64,000 nt of DNA from Whitmania pigra (lineage: Eukaryota > Annelida > Clitellata > Hirudinida > Haemopidae): NCBI GenBank assembly GCA_021613335.1, contig JAJTWR010000374.1:1092501-1156500 (forward strand), written 5' to 3'. Positions within the stretch are counted from its first letter, which is position 1, and every line of letters begins with the position of its first letter. Of this stretch, positions 49,201 through 61,530 are shown in pieces. The notes beneath the pieces were generated by a model. It saw nothing but the letters and a program-made list of their open reading frames with translations. It did not search any database and was not told the origin of the DNA. A program made the position numbers and the translations under genes.

Positions 49201-51471
49201 ATGGTGATGGTGGTGGTGAAGCTGCCATGTGTTCGTCTCAATCCTTTGTCGTCTGCTGCTACGAGGTCGTCTCGTTCAAAGATGAGCAGTCGGCATAAAA
49301 CAAACATCGAAAGAGGCTGCAATGACGACGACGACGACGACTGTCATTGCGTGTCGTGTTCGCATCCCAGCCTGAGATGCCCTTGGAAAGGAGCGCCAAT
49401 AAATGGTAAATGGTTAAGAAGAAGCGCCGATGACGCTATTGCAACGTATGGCGCTATATAAATGAAGTACAATTAAACTGTCGATGATGATGGCGATGGC
49501 TTTTATGGTGATGAAGGAAGTAATGTAATCCTTAGTTTTAAGAATGTAATGTATTATTGCGCTTATCTTGCATATCTCTTAGTGTTTCGTTCCAAGTCTG
49601 ATAACGTTGATACCTTAGGAAATGGCTGTCTTGTGACTGTGTTTGTAAATGTCACGATATAAATGTGACGTTGTTTGTAAATGTCACAAAGTAAATGTAC
49701 GCTCTGAGGACAAATGTCATGATGTAAATTTATATTATCAGGATAAATGTCATGATGTAAATTTATATTATCCGGATAAATGTCATGATGTAAATTTATA
49801 TCATCAGGATAAATGTCATGATGTAAATTTATATTATCCGGATAAATGTCATGATGTAGATTTATATCATCAGGATAAATGTCATGATGTAAATTTATAT
49901 TATCCGGATAAATGTCATGATGTAAATTTATATCATCCGGATAAATGTCATGATGTAGATTTATATTATCCGGATAAATGTCATGATGTAAATTTATATC
50001 ATCCGGATAAATGTCATGATGTAAATTTATATCATCCGGATAAATGTCATGATGTAGATTTATATTATCAGGATAAATGTCATGATGTAAATTTATATCA
50101 TCCGGATAAATGTCATGATGTAGATTTATATTATCAGGATAAATGTCATAATGTAGATGTGACATTGTTTCTAAATGTGGCAATGTAAATAAACGATCCA
50201 AACGTACGTTGAACTAATTGGGACACCGTCATCATTCCACTCCAGGGAGTCTGCAGTCTGCAGTTCTCTTGATGAAAATAAAAGACAAATTAACAGAATT
50301 ATTCCTGTAAATTGCATTATAAGCAATTAATTTATTTATGCAAGCCAATGTGTACACTATAATTGTTAATAATAATAATAGTCATATTAATTTTTTTATT
50401 CTATGTCATCATTCAGTCCAGTAATGTTTATGTATTTATTAATTTAATGGTTAAGTATTTATTTATGTAATAATAATAATTATAATAATAATAATAATAA
50501 TATTGTATTATTATCATCATATAATATAATTGATTATTATAATTATAATAATGACTCTCTTGAGGTAGTAGCTTTCTCTGGCTGGGCCATCAGCTACGCC
50601 GCGCGTCCCCAGGTGGCGGATAGGGGTAACGACCTTATGCAGAGGTTAGCTGCGAAATAAGCGGTGCATGTTACTACGTGCTATACCGGCGAATCAGCAG
50701 CCGTGGACCATTTGGCCTTCTGAGGTCGGGGTATTTAGCCATACCCTGTAACCACTAAGCGCTCATTTTACGGAGGTTTTTTGAGTAGGTGGGACCTTTC
50801 TCGTCTAAAGATGGGAGCGCGTGTACGATACTACATTTGAACTGTACGATTGTTATCGTAGCGATCAGTTGCAATCGGGTTACGTATCGTCTGGTTGTAA
50901 TGGCCAGATACACTAACCGCCCTGGATGCGGTCCTATGATATGAGACGCTAGAACCGGTCACAAAATTCCCAGGGAGGGTGAAACTCCCCCCTGTAAGAC
51001 ATAGTCTGGGTGTGCACCGGAACTTGTATAATGATTTGAACTAGACCACTTGTCCTGGATGGGTGAAATCCCCTTCTGTAAGACGTACGTCAGGTGTGGT
51101 CAATGAACAATGGTCTCGAGGGATAAAATCCAAAAGATGACGCTTGCTTGCTTGGGTCATCATTATTATCTTCATCATCATCACCATTATTTATATTAAT
51201 TCTAACAACACCTGCAGCTGCTGAAGGTCGTAAAGTAATAGTAAGGCTTCGGGTGTTTGAATACTTGAGCCTCTCACGTGATGAGATGGATGCTCGTCTG
51301 CATGGTTAATTAATTAATTATGCGAATTCATTATAATTTCGCAAAACAATTCGACCTTGCCTCTCGAGATGATTTTTGAGTTTTTAATTCCGTGAAAATG
51401 TTAATTAAGTAACTTTACATTTTTTCCTATTTAACTTCAGACATGAATTAAGGGTGACAATAATGATGATG

Positions 51472-51537
<66 letters not shown>

Positions 51538-52152
51538 GATTTAATAATGTAATCATTAAAATTCGTCTCGTTAAATGTTGAATACCCTAGTGGAATGATC
51601 CGAAAGTAGTTAATTTTAAATTATTACCAGTCATCATCGTAGTAGGTTTATCGTAGGTATCCTGTATCTTCGTCGCGTGATCATATCCTTGTCGCGGCGA
51701 TGATGACGTCGACTATGATGATGATGATGATGATGATTCCACGTATCGATATCGTAGGTATTACATATTCTGATATTTCATGCATTACATGTTCTAATAT
51801 TGTTTGTTAGTATTCCATCGACATCAGTGTGACCATCATCGCTATATATGGCATAATCAACTTGATAACCATTATAAGCGAATAATAATAATAGTAATAA
51901 TAATGACGATAATAATAATTATGTAAATATAATAAGGCACTGATAACATCATCACAGTTCGTCAATATGTACATTTTACTGCATCTGCTTTCAAGTGGCG
52001 ATAATTTGAAGAATAACAGAAAAACAAAATAAGTTAATAGTAAATAAGTCAGTTACTATAAGTGAACGTGTTTGAACAGCCATTCTCGATGAGTTAATGC
52101 AAACACCTCATCTCATTCATGTACAAAGTAGCATTTCGACTGATGATGTGAT

Positions 52153-52193
<41 letters not shown>

Positions 52194-54226
52194 CAACAAC
52201 AATAATAATAATAATAATAATAGCAATAATAGCAACAAAAACAATAATAATAATAATAATAATAATCGATGTAGATAATTTCTATCGCTTATAAATTCCA
52301 TCCGAAAGATATGAAATCGTTGAACAATTGGAATTTAAGTCGAACTCTTTGCTGGAGAAGTTGAATTTATGTTTACGTTTTGTTGTTTTTGTTTTAAAAG
52401 AAAAACAAAACTGCAACTTCATTCATCAACACTTTTGTTGATGTTGCCTTGAGATGATATTAATGCTTTAGGGTGTTGTTAATGTTATTAGTCTTATTAT
52501 TGTTAACGTTGATAATGTTATTAATGTTAATGTTATTAATGTTAATGTTGTTGTTGTTAATGTTATTAATCTTATTTTTGTTAATGTTATTGTTGTTAAT
52601 GTTATTTTACAAAGTAAACGAGAAAACACGATAACTACTGGGATGTAATTGCAGTAGAGTTCATGTTGAGATTCAACTGGAGATAAGGTTACCAACACCA
52701 TTCATTCTTTCCTTCGTTCATTCATTCACTCATTCATTAATTCATTCATTAATTCATGCCTTCTCGAAGTAGAATTAAATTCATACTCTTGGTCCAATTT
52801 TTTTTACGAAGATAGTTGCACTCCGTTCAAAATGTTTACCTTCCGATGTCGGACTCTTTAATGTTGTTGTTGTTGTTCGTGTTGTTGTTGTTGTTTTTGT
52901 GGTGAGCGAATTTTACATTTGAATTAAAAAAATAAATATACTCGAAATCTTGAGCAGAGAATTATTTGTCTTCGCTTTCCATGAGCGATGAAGGACGCTA
53001 TTTGTCTTTAATATCTGCTGGACAAGTATAATGCGTGGTCGTGTCGTGAAGCCATGGAAATGATGGATGATTGTGGTGATGATGACGACGACGATGATGA
53101 TGGTGGTGATGACGACGCTAGTGGTTGTGATGATGATGATCTTGAAGAGGGATGAGAAAGTATGATGGAACGAAACATGGTTTGAAAAACAACTTTAGCT
53201 GTTTTTTTTTTTTGCATTTTCGATAATCCTAAGGTCTGGACTGAATTGAATTTGTCTCGAACATGAATGAAGCTGTTAAGATTAAAGCGCAGTAAATTAT
53301 ATTATTTTGGAGATTTTTAATATTTTTTTATTTTTGTTTTTCTGCATTTATTTGTCGGTTCGTGCGCTTGTCCTCTGCGCGTGGATTGAAGGACTTGCGG
53401 ATGCTTTCTTTTCCACCTAAAGGACGTTGTCATGCGTGCAGAAAAAAACTGTTACGTGTTACAGTTGTATGCCCTCTAGTTGATGATCATACCTTCCTCA
53501 AGTAGTATTAAGTACTTCTCAATCATGCTAGCTAGTTAGGTAGGTAGATAGGTATGCTGAATAAAGAATAAAGAGATAAACGTGTGAGTGAGTTGTAAGT
53601 CGTGAGAACAGCTCTGCTCACCTGGCTAACTTACTTTTCCTACCTGCCTGACCTGACGATAGCTCAGGTGTTTGAAGGTCGTCTTTGTAGCGAGAAATAC
53701 AAAACAAGGACCGAACTTGTGCCCGCGTGTCGTTGTGAGTGCACGTCGTCGACATGGTTCTTCTTTCTCGTACTTCTCTTAAGCAGAGACTGACAAGGAA
53801 TACGTACTGAATGGCTTCATTATTCTCTCTTGTATACTCTCCCACGCTACTTTCTCTTGTTGGATCGCTTTTGTAAGAGCATGTTATTGTTATTATTATT
53901 ATTATTATTATCATTAAACATTATTATTATTAGTTATTTAATAATATTTATAATTTTAATTATCTAATAATTTATAATAATAATTGTATTATTATTTTAT
54001 TTTATTATTATAATATTATTATAATAATCATCGTTATTATTTTTGTTGTTATCGTCAAAACGTACGCGATTCTTATGATTCAATTAACGTAGCGATTGTA
54101 ATATTTATGGCTTTATTTAGGTTTTATACTCAGTTACATTTAAACAGAACAAGCTATTTCAGTGCCAAGTAATTTTTCACTCCACTCGTTACAATCTCCC
54201 GCCTCATCGTGTATCGTTTATAATTT

Positions 54227-54264
<38 letters not shown>

Positions 54265-56393
54265 TAATAATAATAATAATTAGATCGAATTCATCTCTCG
54301 CTCTATTTTTGGGGAATGGAAAGTCTCTGTCTGAGTGAGAGAAAGATGTATTTGTATTACAAAGTGCACCTGTTTAGTGTCTGCTTCTGGCCATTTTGAT
54401 TTTTTCAAATCCATGTTTGGATGGTTTAAATTAACTTTCAGTTTAATTCACAGCTTGAACCCATCATCATCATCATCGTCATCGTCGTCGTCGTCGTCGT
54501 CTTCAACATCATCGCAATCGTGTAGACCTCGCTGTAAGAAGGTCTCAGAGCTGAATGAGTATTGTAGTCTTAATAAGTTGAGTAATAACTATTTAGCCTT
54601 ATTATTACAACTTTTGGCTCGCATTTTATGTGACCTTAGAAAGCTCATTTCAAATTAAATAATGATGGTGGTGGTAATAATAATAATAATAAAAAATAAT
54701 ACTAATAAATGCCGTTAACATTTCATAATTGCTGATTATTAGACAAATAATTATTATTACTAATAGTAATGACTCATTATCTCTAGTAAATACGACAATC
54801 GTTGAAGAAGAGTATATGCCTCTGTCGTTGTTGTTGTTGTTGTTGCATTGGCGGTGGTGGCATTTGTTCGAGGCAGACGAGCCTATTGTCTTCTGACATC
54901 GACATGATCATTAGTTCATTGATGAGTCTCAATCACCTGTCCACGTGTACACACACACACACGTGGATTGCAGTGTATGAATTGTTTCTAAGTGGGATGA
55001 TTGGCCATTATTTGACTTTTCCTTCTCCGCCTTTTTAGTTAATGCCGAGTTTATTTAAGGCCTCCGAATGTTACTTTGTCAATTTATTGTTAATAATCCA
55101 TTTGTTAGTGAATCTATCATGGTTTGTTAAAATGATTGCAATCAAAGAATTGATATGAGACTCTTCCTGTAGGTATGCCAATTTGGAACATTTTCCAAAA
55201 TCTTAGTTCAGACATTTATCCTCTGCTGATCTGTTTAGCCACATACCTCCGACGATAATTGATGGCATTCATTAAATGCATTGTTAAGGACGTTGTCCAT
55301 TAATTGTATTTATTTCAGATATATTATTATATTATTTAATTGCATTCTAAATGTCATTTTAATGTTGCAGGCAACATTCAACGCCAGTCGTTGATGAACA
55401 GAAGGAAGAAGTGAAGGTATTTGATTGAATTTCAAATTAAAATAATGAATCTATTATTATTATTATCATTATTATTACCATTACCAATATTATTATTGTT
55501 ACTCAATAATGATTCATTAAAATAAGTTTATTATTAATGACCATTGAGAAACTAGTTAGTAGTACCCACAAGCATCAATTATCTGACACCTAAGGGCTGT
55601 TAAGGAATAAACTGTAATTGCTTCAAACATCCTGATTCATGAGTGTTCCTCTGCTGTCACAACATCAAAACACCCTGGTATTACCATCATCAGCAGCAGT
55701 AACAGCAGGGGCCTACATTCATTGTAGTAGGAAATTATACCAGTTTTTTGTTTGGAATTTTTATCGAATCCTTAATTAATGTGAATAATTGTTTCATAGA
55801 CCAGACTGCTTAGAGGAAGCCATTTGTGACATGATTTAAGACTGACTCGAGGGCATAATTATTTAATTATTCATTTATTATTTCGAAATGCTTTCATTGA
55901 GCACTGAATCGAAAACTTAAGGCATGATCCCTATCATTTGACCGTCCATTGACATTTACTGCCTTCATCATCTGTCTTCTAACTTCGTCATGGCCACGAA
56001 CTATACCATCCATAATGAAACCAATCTTTTTCGATTGTCAACTGGCTGACAGTTCGAAAAAAGTTAAAAATTCCATTAAATTAAATATTAATTAATAAGT
56101 AGTAATAGTAGTATTTTATTAATTTCCTTGGCATAACTCGACCACGTGGATAATTGAATCAGTATATCCTAATTTCACGTTTATTCCTTATTACTCTTAT
56201 TCCAGGCCCAACTATAACATAGCTACGTGAATAGAATAATTGAATTTTCTTATCCCGATTTCACTTTTATTCTTTCCGTTCCAAGCCCATCATCGTGAAC
56301 CATCCGAAATTCGACGAGAACACTGCTGCTACGAAGATCCAAGCCAACTACAAGGGTTACAAGACCAGGAAGCAACTCCGCGTCGGAAACTGA
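43887..56393 (+). CDS. Small two-IQ-motif protein with acylation-type N-terminus (neuromodulin/igloo-like)
   Basis: Five plus-strand exons in phase: 43887-44253, 46343-46368, 48174-48277, 55371-55416 and 56286-56393, giving 216 residues. The start MGCASSK fits an N-myristoylation signal with a neighbouring palmitoylatable cysteine, so membrane attachment is likely. Residues 1-122 are acidic and disordered (EDVDEDD, KEAEKDD). Exon 3 encodes IQ motif 1 (AAIKIQAGVRGFLDRKKL, 145-162). Exon 5 encodes IQ motif 2 (AATKIQANYKGYKTRKQL, 195-212), near the C-terminus. IQ motifs bind calmodulin, usually the calcium-free form. The layout resembles neuromodulin/GAP-43, neurogranin and fly igloo, suggesting a role in neurites or sperm; that is inferred. 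Exon 1 is rich in G/C-ending codons, unlike the flanks, consistent with strong expression. Intron 3 is 7.1 kb and full of repeats. Confidence 0.88.
46220..46280. repeat. ATT microsatellite, intron 1 of the IQ gene
   Basis: About 60 bp of (ATT)n ending in three ACT variants. It lies 60 bp before the acceptor of exon 2. Confidence 0.9.
46463..46806. repeat. Impure GATGAT/GATGAC repeat
   Basis: Two blocks of GAT, GGT and GAC triplets at about 46467-46535 and 46628-46806, with short Met/Val/Asp-rich frames that are repeat products. Confidence 0.85.
47193..47276. repeat. TCAC tetranucleotide microsatellite
   Basis: About 80 bp of (TCAC)n, followed by ATTC repeats to about 47303 and degenerate CACTCAAT words to about 47360. 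The Thr-His-Ser-Leu frames come from the four-base repeat. Confidence 0.95.
47842..47897. repeat. ATT microsatellite
   Basis: About 55 bp of (ATT)n with one extra T near 47871. Confidence 0.9.
48447..48737. repeat. GGTGAT/GGTGAG hexanucleotide minisatellite
   Basis: About 290 bp of 6-bp words (GGTGAT, AGTGAT, GGTGAG), often arranged as 24-bp higher-order units. It is purine-rich on the plus strand. Long frames (Asp/Gly/Glu; Val/Met/Arg; Ser/Pro on the minus strand) are repeat products. Confidence 0.93.
49309..49478 (+). mobile_element. tRNA-derived SINE, copy 4
   Basis: Plus-strand copy. The A-box end is degraded into GACGACGAC triplets. It keeps GCGTGTCGTGTTCGCATCCCAGCCTG in part (GTGTCGTGTTCG), then TGCCCTTGGAAAGGAGCGCC, and ends GCGCTATATAAATGAAGTAC, matching copies 1 and 2. 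Confidence 0.75.
49700..50160. repeat. 33-bp near-palindromic minisatellite, open on both strands
   Basis: About 14 copies of a 33-bp unit containing GATAAATGTCATGATGTA and ATTTATATTATCCG. Because 33 is a multiple of three and the unit has no stops in one frame per strand, it reads as 11-residue repeats on both strands: DKCHDVNLYYP on plus and DDINLHHDIYP on minus. Unit borders contain the palindrome TTATCCGGATAA. Confidence 0.93.
50572..51140. mobile_element. Unclassified GC-richer interspersed element
   Basis: About 570 bp with base composition very unlike its flanks and sharp borders. It has an internal near-duplication (GGGTGAAACTCCCCCCTGTAAGAC near 50978 in part, and GGGTGAAATCCCCTTCTG near 51060). 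No long frame. The style resembles the non-coding end of a retrotransposon. Not named. Confidence 0.45.
51464..51537. repeat. ATA microsatellite
   Basis: About 70 bp of pure (ATA)n. Confidence 0.95.
52154..52265. repeat. AAT/AAC compound microsatellite
   Basis: (ATA)n, then (ACA)n, then (ATA)n again with AGC variants. Leu- and Ile-rich frames here are repeat products. Confidence 0.92.
52476..52608. repeat. GTTAATGTTATT-type 12-bp minisatellite
   Basis: Degenerate tandem array of GTTAATGTTATT and GTTGTTAATG words. Confidence 0.85.
54228..54282. repeat. AAT microsatellite
   Basis: About 55 bp of (AAT)n with one missing base near 54263. Confidence 0.9.
54464..54501. repeat. ATC/GTC microsatellite
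   Basis: Short (ATC)n passing into (GTC)n, the same transition as at the left edge of the window (1-187). Confidence 0.9.
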
Positions 56394-57597
56394 ACCCCGA
56401 TCGACGGCCGGATCTATTCTTTGAAGACCAATTTCGCAACTTATGTCTTGATTCGAGGCGAATATTTTTTTTTGAATTTATTTTTTTAACCAATGATTAC
56501 TTATCTTTGACTAGGGCACTTATTTTAATGATGATGATCGTGATGATGATGGTGGTGTTGATGTTGGGATACATGTGCGTGATTCGAGAGTGTCTGCTCT
56601 GCCCATAAAACGGATGTGTGACCACTTACCAGCCTTTTCGATGTCATGTGACTGTACATATGGATACCTTTGGATGGTCTGACTGCTCCGATCGGTGGAA
56701 TTAGATCATGCTTTCGTCCTTCTTCATGATCGTCCCAATTTCATAATTGTGTTTTTTACGTTCTGCTTACCCTTTGCCGTGTTTATCGTAACCATTATCG
56801 ATTTACGACCTGATTTTTACTCTGAAATTCATCGGTTTTACGGCGTAAATAGACCGATTCTTGTTGCCCGTGAATGCTTCGTTGCTTGCTTCCGCTTCAT
56901 CAGAGTACATATTACATAGAGTCTGTCGGTCGATCATGCGTGTCTATTGATGTTACAGATTGCATTGCCGTCGAATGTTGGACGTTGCTGACTTGGATGA
57001 ATCGTGGCTTAACAGTGCCTCTGAGCATCTCATGTTTTGGTTGTCAGTTTATTTTCTCGATTGCCACCACACGTTAAGCTTAGAGCAGTTTGGTCGATTT
57101 TGTCGCAATCAATCGATTGATCGTCCTTCCGTCTTCTGTGAAACATCTTGCAAGGAACGCTGGACAACCGATTGCTAACGACTGCAGTTTAAAAACAGAT
57201 GTGGAATGGATAGCTTCCCTTTCAATAAGAATATATAGAAATTCATTCAATAGGCTGGATAAAATGTGATCATCAGTTACAAGCTTCCTCGAACGTGCAT
57301 CCGTGCGATCAGGGGTTCGTCAACTCCTAACCATTCTGAGCATTGACTAAACTCTTATGACAACCTACTTAAACAATTTCTAACTGCAAATGTAATTAAA
57401 CACAGATCATGGAGTTTTATGAATTCAGGGTCCAACGGGGTTAACGTATAAAATCAGAAAGTTCGCAACACTTTAAAAAAAGGCGATATCCGCACCTCTG
57501 GTTTAATGAAACAAGATTGTCGATGGCTGGCATGCTGGATCAAATTACAAATTGAAATTTAATTTGAATAAAAAATTCCTAGGAAAGTCTTTCAATT
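56394..57597. other. 3' flank of the IQ gene and spacer
   Basis: Probably 3' untranslated sequence of the IQ gene followed by spacer up to the UFC1 stop. Several short open frames have no recognisable content. Confidence 0.45.
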
Positions 57598-58595
57598 TCA
57601 GCTTTTGGATGTCGATTCCTTGTGCTGGATGATACCCTTGTTGATCAGATCGGGTATCTCGACTGCCAGCCACGGTCCCAGCTGCAATGATTTTGAGCAA
57701 TCAGTACAAAAATACTGTGTAAGAAGGGTATAACTGTGTAGAGTAATCGTGGGAGTTCATGTACTTTTAACCCCACGAAGGGTTCAGAACTTACCCCCAG
57801 AGCCAGAGCATGACCTATTCCAAACTTCGGGACGTTCCTCGCCCAGAGAGGTTTGAAATGTTCCGTCAAGCATATTTTGCCTCCTCTGAAATTCAATTTG
57901 ATGTCTTTTAATGAAGGAAGGTCCACCGAACAAACAATAACAAAATGCTCACCTGTACATTTTTGCCGTTTTGCCATCGAGTGATGGTATGGCGATTTCA
58001 GGAGCTATCGACGGATACAGCACTGGTATCTGTAGGGAAATTAAAATTAACAATCTGTATACAATTCTTAAATATGTAGAATAATAAAATCCTCACGTCA
58101 AACTCAATTTCAAATTCGTACTTCAGGAGCTCGTGGATGTACCAGCATTTCCCAAACCACCTAGTACCCTCTTTGTTGGACTCAAGTCGAAACCAATCGT
58201 TATCAGCCGACTTATTGTTTTGTACGTACTGTTATTTAAAAAATTGGCTTTTAGATAAATCTTTAAAGTTGAAACTGATGAGAAATCTCGATTATAGTTA
58301 ATAACTTATTCCGAAGCTCATTTCGAAAAGTTTGTTAATAACTATTTAATAATATATTTAAAATAAGCAAAACGCTATATAGACACATATACAATACTTA
58401 TGCAGTAGCACATTTGCAACAGTGGCTGTGGCATATGTTAAGAGAAATTCACCTATAAAGCATTAAACCAACTTTTATTAAAGCTTGATATTCCTCTTTA
58501 AGTCTTTGCACCCACAGTTCGCCATCTTTCGGACCTGCTTTCGTCTGTAAAAGAGGTATCGAAGCTAACTGCTTCTTAGTTGCCTCGTCTACCAT
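57598..58595 (-). CDS. UFC1: Ubiquitin-fold modifier-conjugating enzyme 1 (UFC1)
   Basis: The E2 enzyme of ufmylation. It takes UFM1 from the E1 UBA5 onto a catalytic cysteine and passes it on with the E3 UFL1, mainly at the endoplasmic reticulum and on ribosomes. Five minus-strand exons in phase (58595-58473, 58228-58097, 58029-57953, 57885-57795, 57681-57598) give 168 residues, matching the family length of about 167. Conserved blocks: [80 protein letters not shown] and [20 protein letters not shown]. The catalytic cysteine is Cys116 in GGKICL, at the same position as in the human enzyme. The start MVDEATKK aligns with the family N-terminus. Confidence 0.97.
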
Positions 58596-58854
58596 GTTTG
58601 TTTTGATTTAGTAAGGGGAAGACACCTAATGGTCTCACTAATCGTGAGGTTGACAAGACTCAAAATATTTGTTTTGTTAAATTAGAGCATTATTAATAAA
58701 TAAATAAATTATTAAATAATTGTAGTTTTTACGTAACTGTAAATATTTAGCATTATTTATAATTCCCATTCTCAAAAATTATTTGAATTAAGCTTGCTTA
58801 AATCAAGGGCTTGAATGTGTTATGGTGAACGGAGGGTGGTATTAATATTGAAGC

Positions 58855-59515
58855 TTTAAAATTCAAGATTCAAAATTTTCGAAAAAATTCAAGTGATTTG
58901 CATGAGTTGTACGAGGGCGTTACTAGGAGAAAGAGGTTGCTAAAGATTGGGGAAGTGCCCAGAGTCCCTCCTGGACTTTTTTCGTTTCATGATTTTTATT
59001 AATAAAACCTCCAAGATGCACGTCTTGCAATACTTCAATTTTAGCATACTTACGTCAACAGTATCTGTCGCAAAAAGCTCGCATTCTAAATCCTTTTGGA
59101 AGATATCTTGATCAAAGTCTAATATTGAAGAATTGACGTAAAGTTTATGAAATCCAAAACGCTGAGTAACACATAAGGTGTGTTAAACTCGATTCACACG
59201 AATTCCCGAAAAGATAAACAGGTTCAATTTGGATAAATGTGTAGAGACATAAAAAACTTCTGCGTCGCTATTATCCAAATTTATTAATAAATCAACACCA
59301 CCATCATCCATCGACCATCGAATCAGACTCAATCAAACAAGTGCTACTGAAAAGAGTTTTAAAGTCAAGTCAATTTAAAATTCAAGATTCAAAATTTTCG
59401 AAAAACTTCAAATGGTTTGCACGAGTTGTACAAAGGCGTTAGTAGGGGAAAGAGATTGCTAGAGAGTGGGGAAGTGTCCAGAGTCCCTCCTGGACTTTAA
59501 ACCTTTTTTTCCGTT
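58855..59515. repeat. Local duplication block: units A, B and A'
   Basis: Unit A (58855-58985) recurs as A' (59374-59515), sharing ATTCAAGATTCAAAATTTTC and CCAGAGTCCCTCCTGGACTT. Unit B (58995-59365) lies between them and recurs as B' at 60414-60778. Unit B contains a minus-strand exon-like frame at 59161-59054 with intact CAG and GTAAGT borders. Confidence 0.88.
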
Positions 59516-60413
59516 TAACTTCAACAAATTTATCACATAGGTCGCTATGCTTAGCGGTCAAAAATTTTGGCCGGAGGGTCTAGAGTCGAGTGAAGTTTCG
59601 CCAATTTTTTATTTTGAAAACAATAAAAATGTCGTTCCTGAATGGAAGTGTCATAAATACGAAGTGGTTATTGCACAGATCTCGATCTTTTTGACCACTA
59701 AAAATAAGAGTTATATTTTCTTATGCTAATAAATTCAATGACGCTTTCAAGAATTTCATTAATATTATCATTTTATTATTCTCTTTTTATTTATATCTTA
59801 TTATTATAATATTTCATTTATATTATCTTATTATTATAATATTAGATTAATATATCACAGATCTATCATATTGTCCTAATCCAATTATGGGAGCAAAATA
59901 ATAATATATTTTAATTAAAAATGCCTCTTATTGCTAGCATTCCTGCCTTCTCTCAATAGAAAAGTTGTCGAATTATCCTGTTTTCCCCATATGTCTGCAG
60001 CAATTACGTTATTATGAGAAGTCGTTATCTGAACCGCATTATTATTTTATGACGATTATTAACGCTTCCCATTAAAAAAATAACTCATCATCAATGAATG
60101 GTAATTCTATGAACCTCAAACAAGAAACGTCCTGACGTTTAAAACTAAACCGATCAAAATCTTGGAAGTTATCTGTTCGAGCGACGCCCAAATAAAATCA
60201 AACGCAGTTTAGAAGGTTCGAAGAAAAGACTCCACCAACTCAACGATGTATAATTTATTGGAGATCATTCCGGTGCTAAATTCATAATTATTCATCAAGA
60301 TCGACAGCCGTGATAAGCCATGCCGGCGTAGGGATTTTTGGCATTCCAAGATTGTAATCGCGAACTCTAAACATGCTAAATTCTTATCCATGTTTGGCCT
60401 TCATCGTGCAAAA
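59516..60413. other. Insert between A' and B'
   Basis: About 900 bp not seen elsewhere in the window. A 60-codon plus-strand frame at 59547-59729 has no recognisable content. Confidence 0.45.
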
Positions 60414-60778
60414 CCATTAATAAAACCTCCAGGATACACGTCTCGCAATTCCTCAATTTTAATATACTCAGGTCAGCAGCACCTGCAACAAACAGCTCGT
60501 ATTCTAAATTCTGTTCGAAGAAATCTTGATCAAAGTCTAACATTGAAGAATTGACGTAAAGTTTATGAAATCCAAAATGTTGAGTAACGCACAAGATACG
60601 TTAAACTCGATTCATATGAATAACTATCCCCAGAAAAGATAAACAGGTTCAGTTTGAATAAATGTGTAAAGACATAAAAAACCTTTGCACTGCTATTACC
60701 CATATTTATTAATATATCACCACCACCATCCATCCATCCATCGACCACCAAAACTCAAGTGCTACTGAAAAGAGTTTT
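60414..60778. repeat. Second copy (B') of the local duplication
   Basis: Aligns end to end with 58995-59365, with scattered substitutions and a few small indels. The 36-codon frame seen in B is kept here without indel (GFHKLYVNSSMLDFDQDFFE), but both flanking splice signals are lost (CAA for CAG, CTGAGT for GTAAGT). Confidence 0.88.
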
Positions 60779-61530
60779 AAAAAGTCTTTAAACTGTTCTA
60801 CATCATAGGCGACAGCAGGAATGAACAGAAATGAAGCGCACACAAAAGCATCAAACAAATTCACAGTCGTGCCGACAAGCTCACGTCCCAAACAATACTT
60901 CAGTCACGCTCCACCTTTATGCTAATCGAAGCTTAGCATGACCCGCTTTTTGAACCCGTGCACGAATAGCGATAAACAACTGCCGTATCCTTGACAACAA
61001 ACCCGGGCACCCGATGCTATCGACCTGCTTAGCGGTGGGGCTCGTCGCAAGCTCACAATGACCTCGATGCAGCTACAACCATTTAAAAAAAAATGTGCAA
61101 TGGCCGTACAATTTATTCGATCAACACAAAATCGATCTAAAGGACATATTGTCGAGCCAATAAATTCTAGAACATAATATCTGAGGTGAACAGTGGGGTA
61201 CACCTGTAATGATGAAAGACCTGGTGAACTAGATGATGGTGATAAAAGCAAAGAACACAAAAAAAATATGGACTATCCGCTATGGACTACCGCAGATACG
61301 CAAAATAAAACCTAGTTTGGAATGACAGACCTTAAAATTACCAAATAAAACACTGATGACACAAAGGCAGCACAGGTGCAAACTCAGGACAAAATGTAAG
61401 TTATCCTGCATGTCCCAACATGGCAATTTGCTGAGAAATGAATCAATGAATATTAATTAGTTGATCGGTAATAAATAAGATCAATCATCAACGTCCGAAC
61501 ATGTTTAAAAAGAAATTGAATGCATCCTTT
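60779..61530. other. Spacer downstream of GPCPD1
   Basis: No gene supported. A 112-codon minus-strand frame at 60922-61260 has no family resemblance. Confidence 0.5.

Noticed and set aside
49563..50201. CRISPR-like array
   Set aside because: The units are contiguous 33-bp tandem copies with no spacers, in a clearly eukaryotic intron.
60922..61260. 112-codon minus-strand frame
   Set aside because: No family resemblance, no splice context and low-complexity Ser-rich start.
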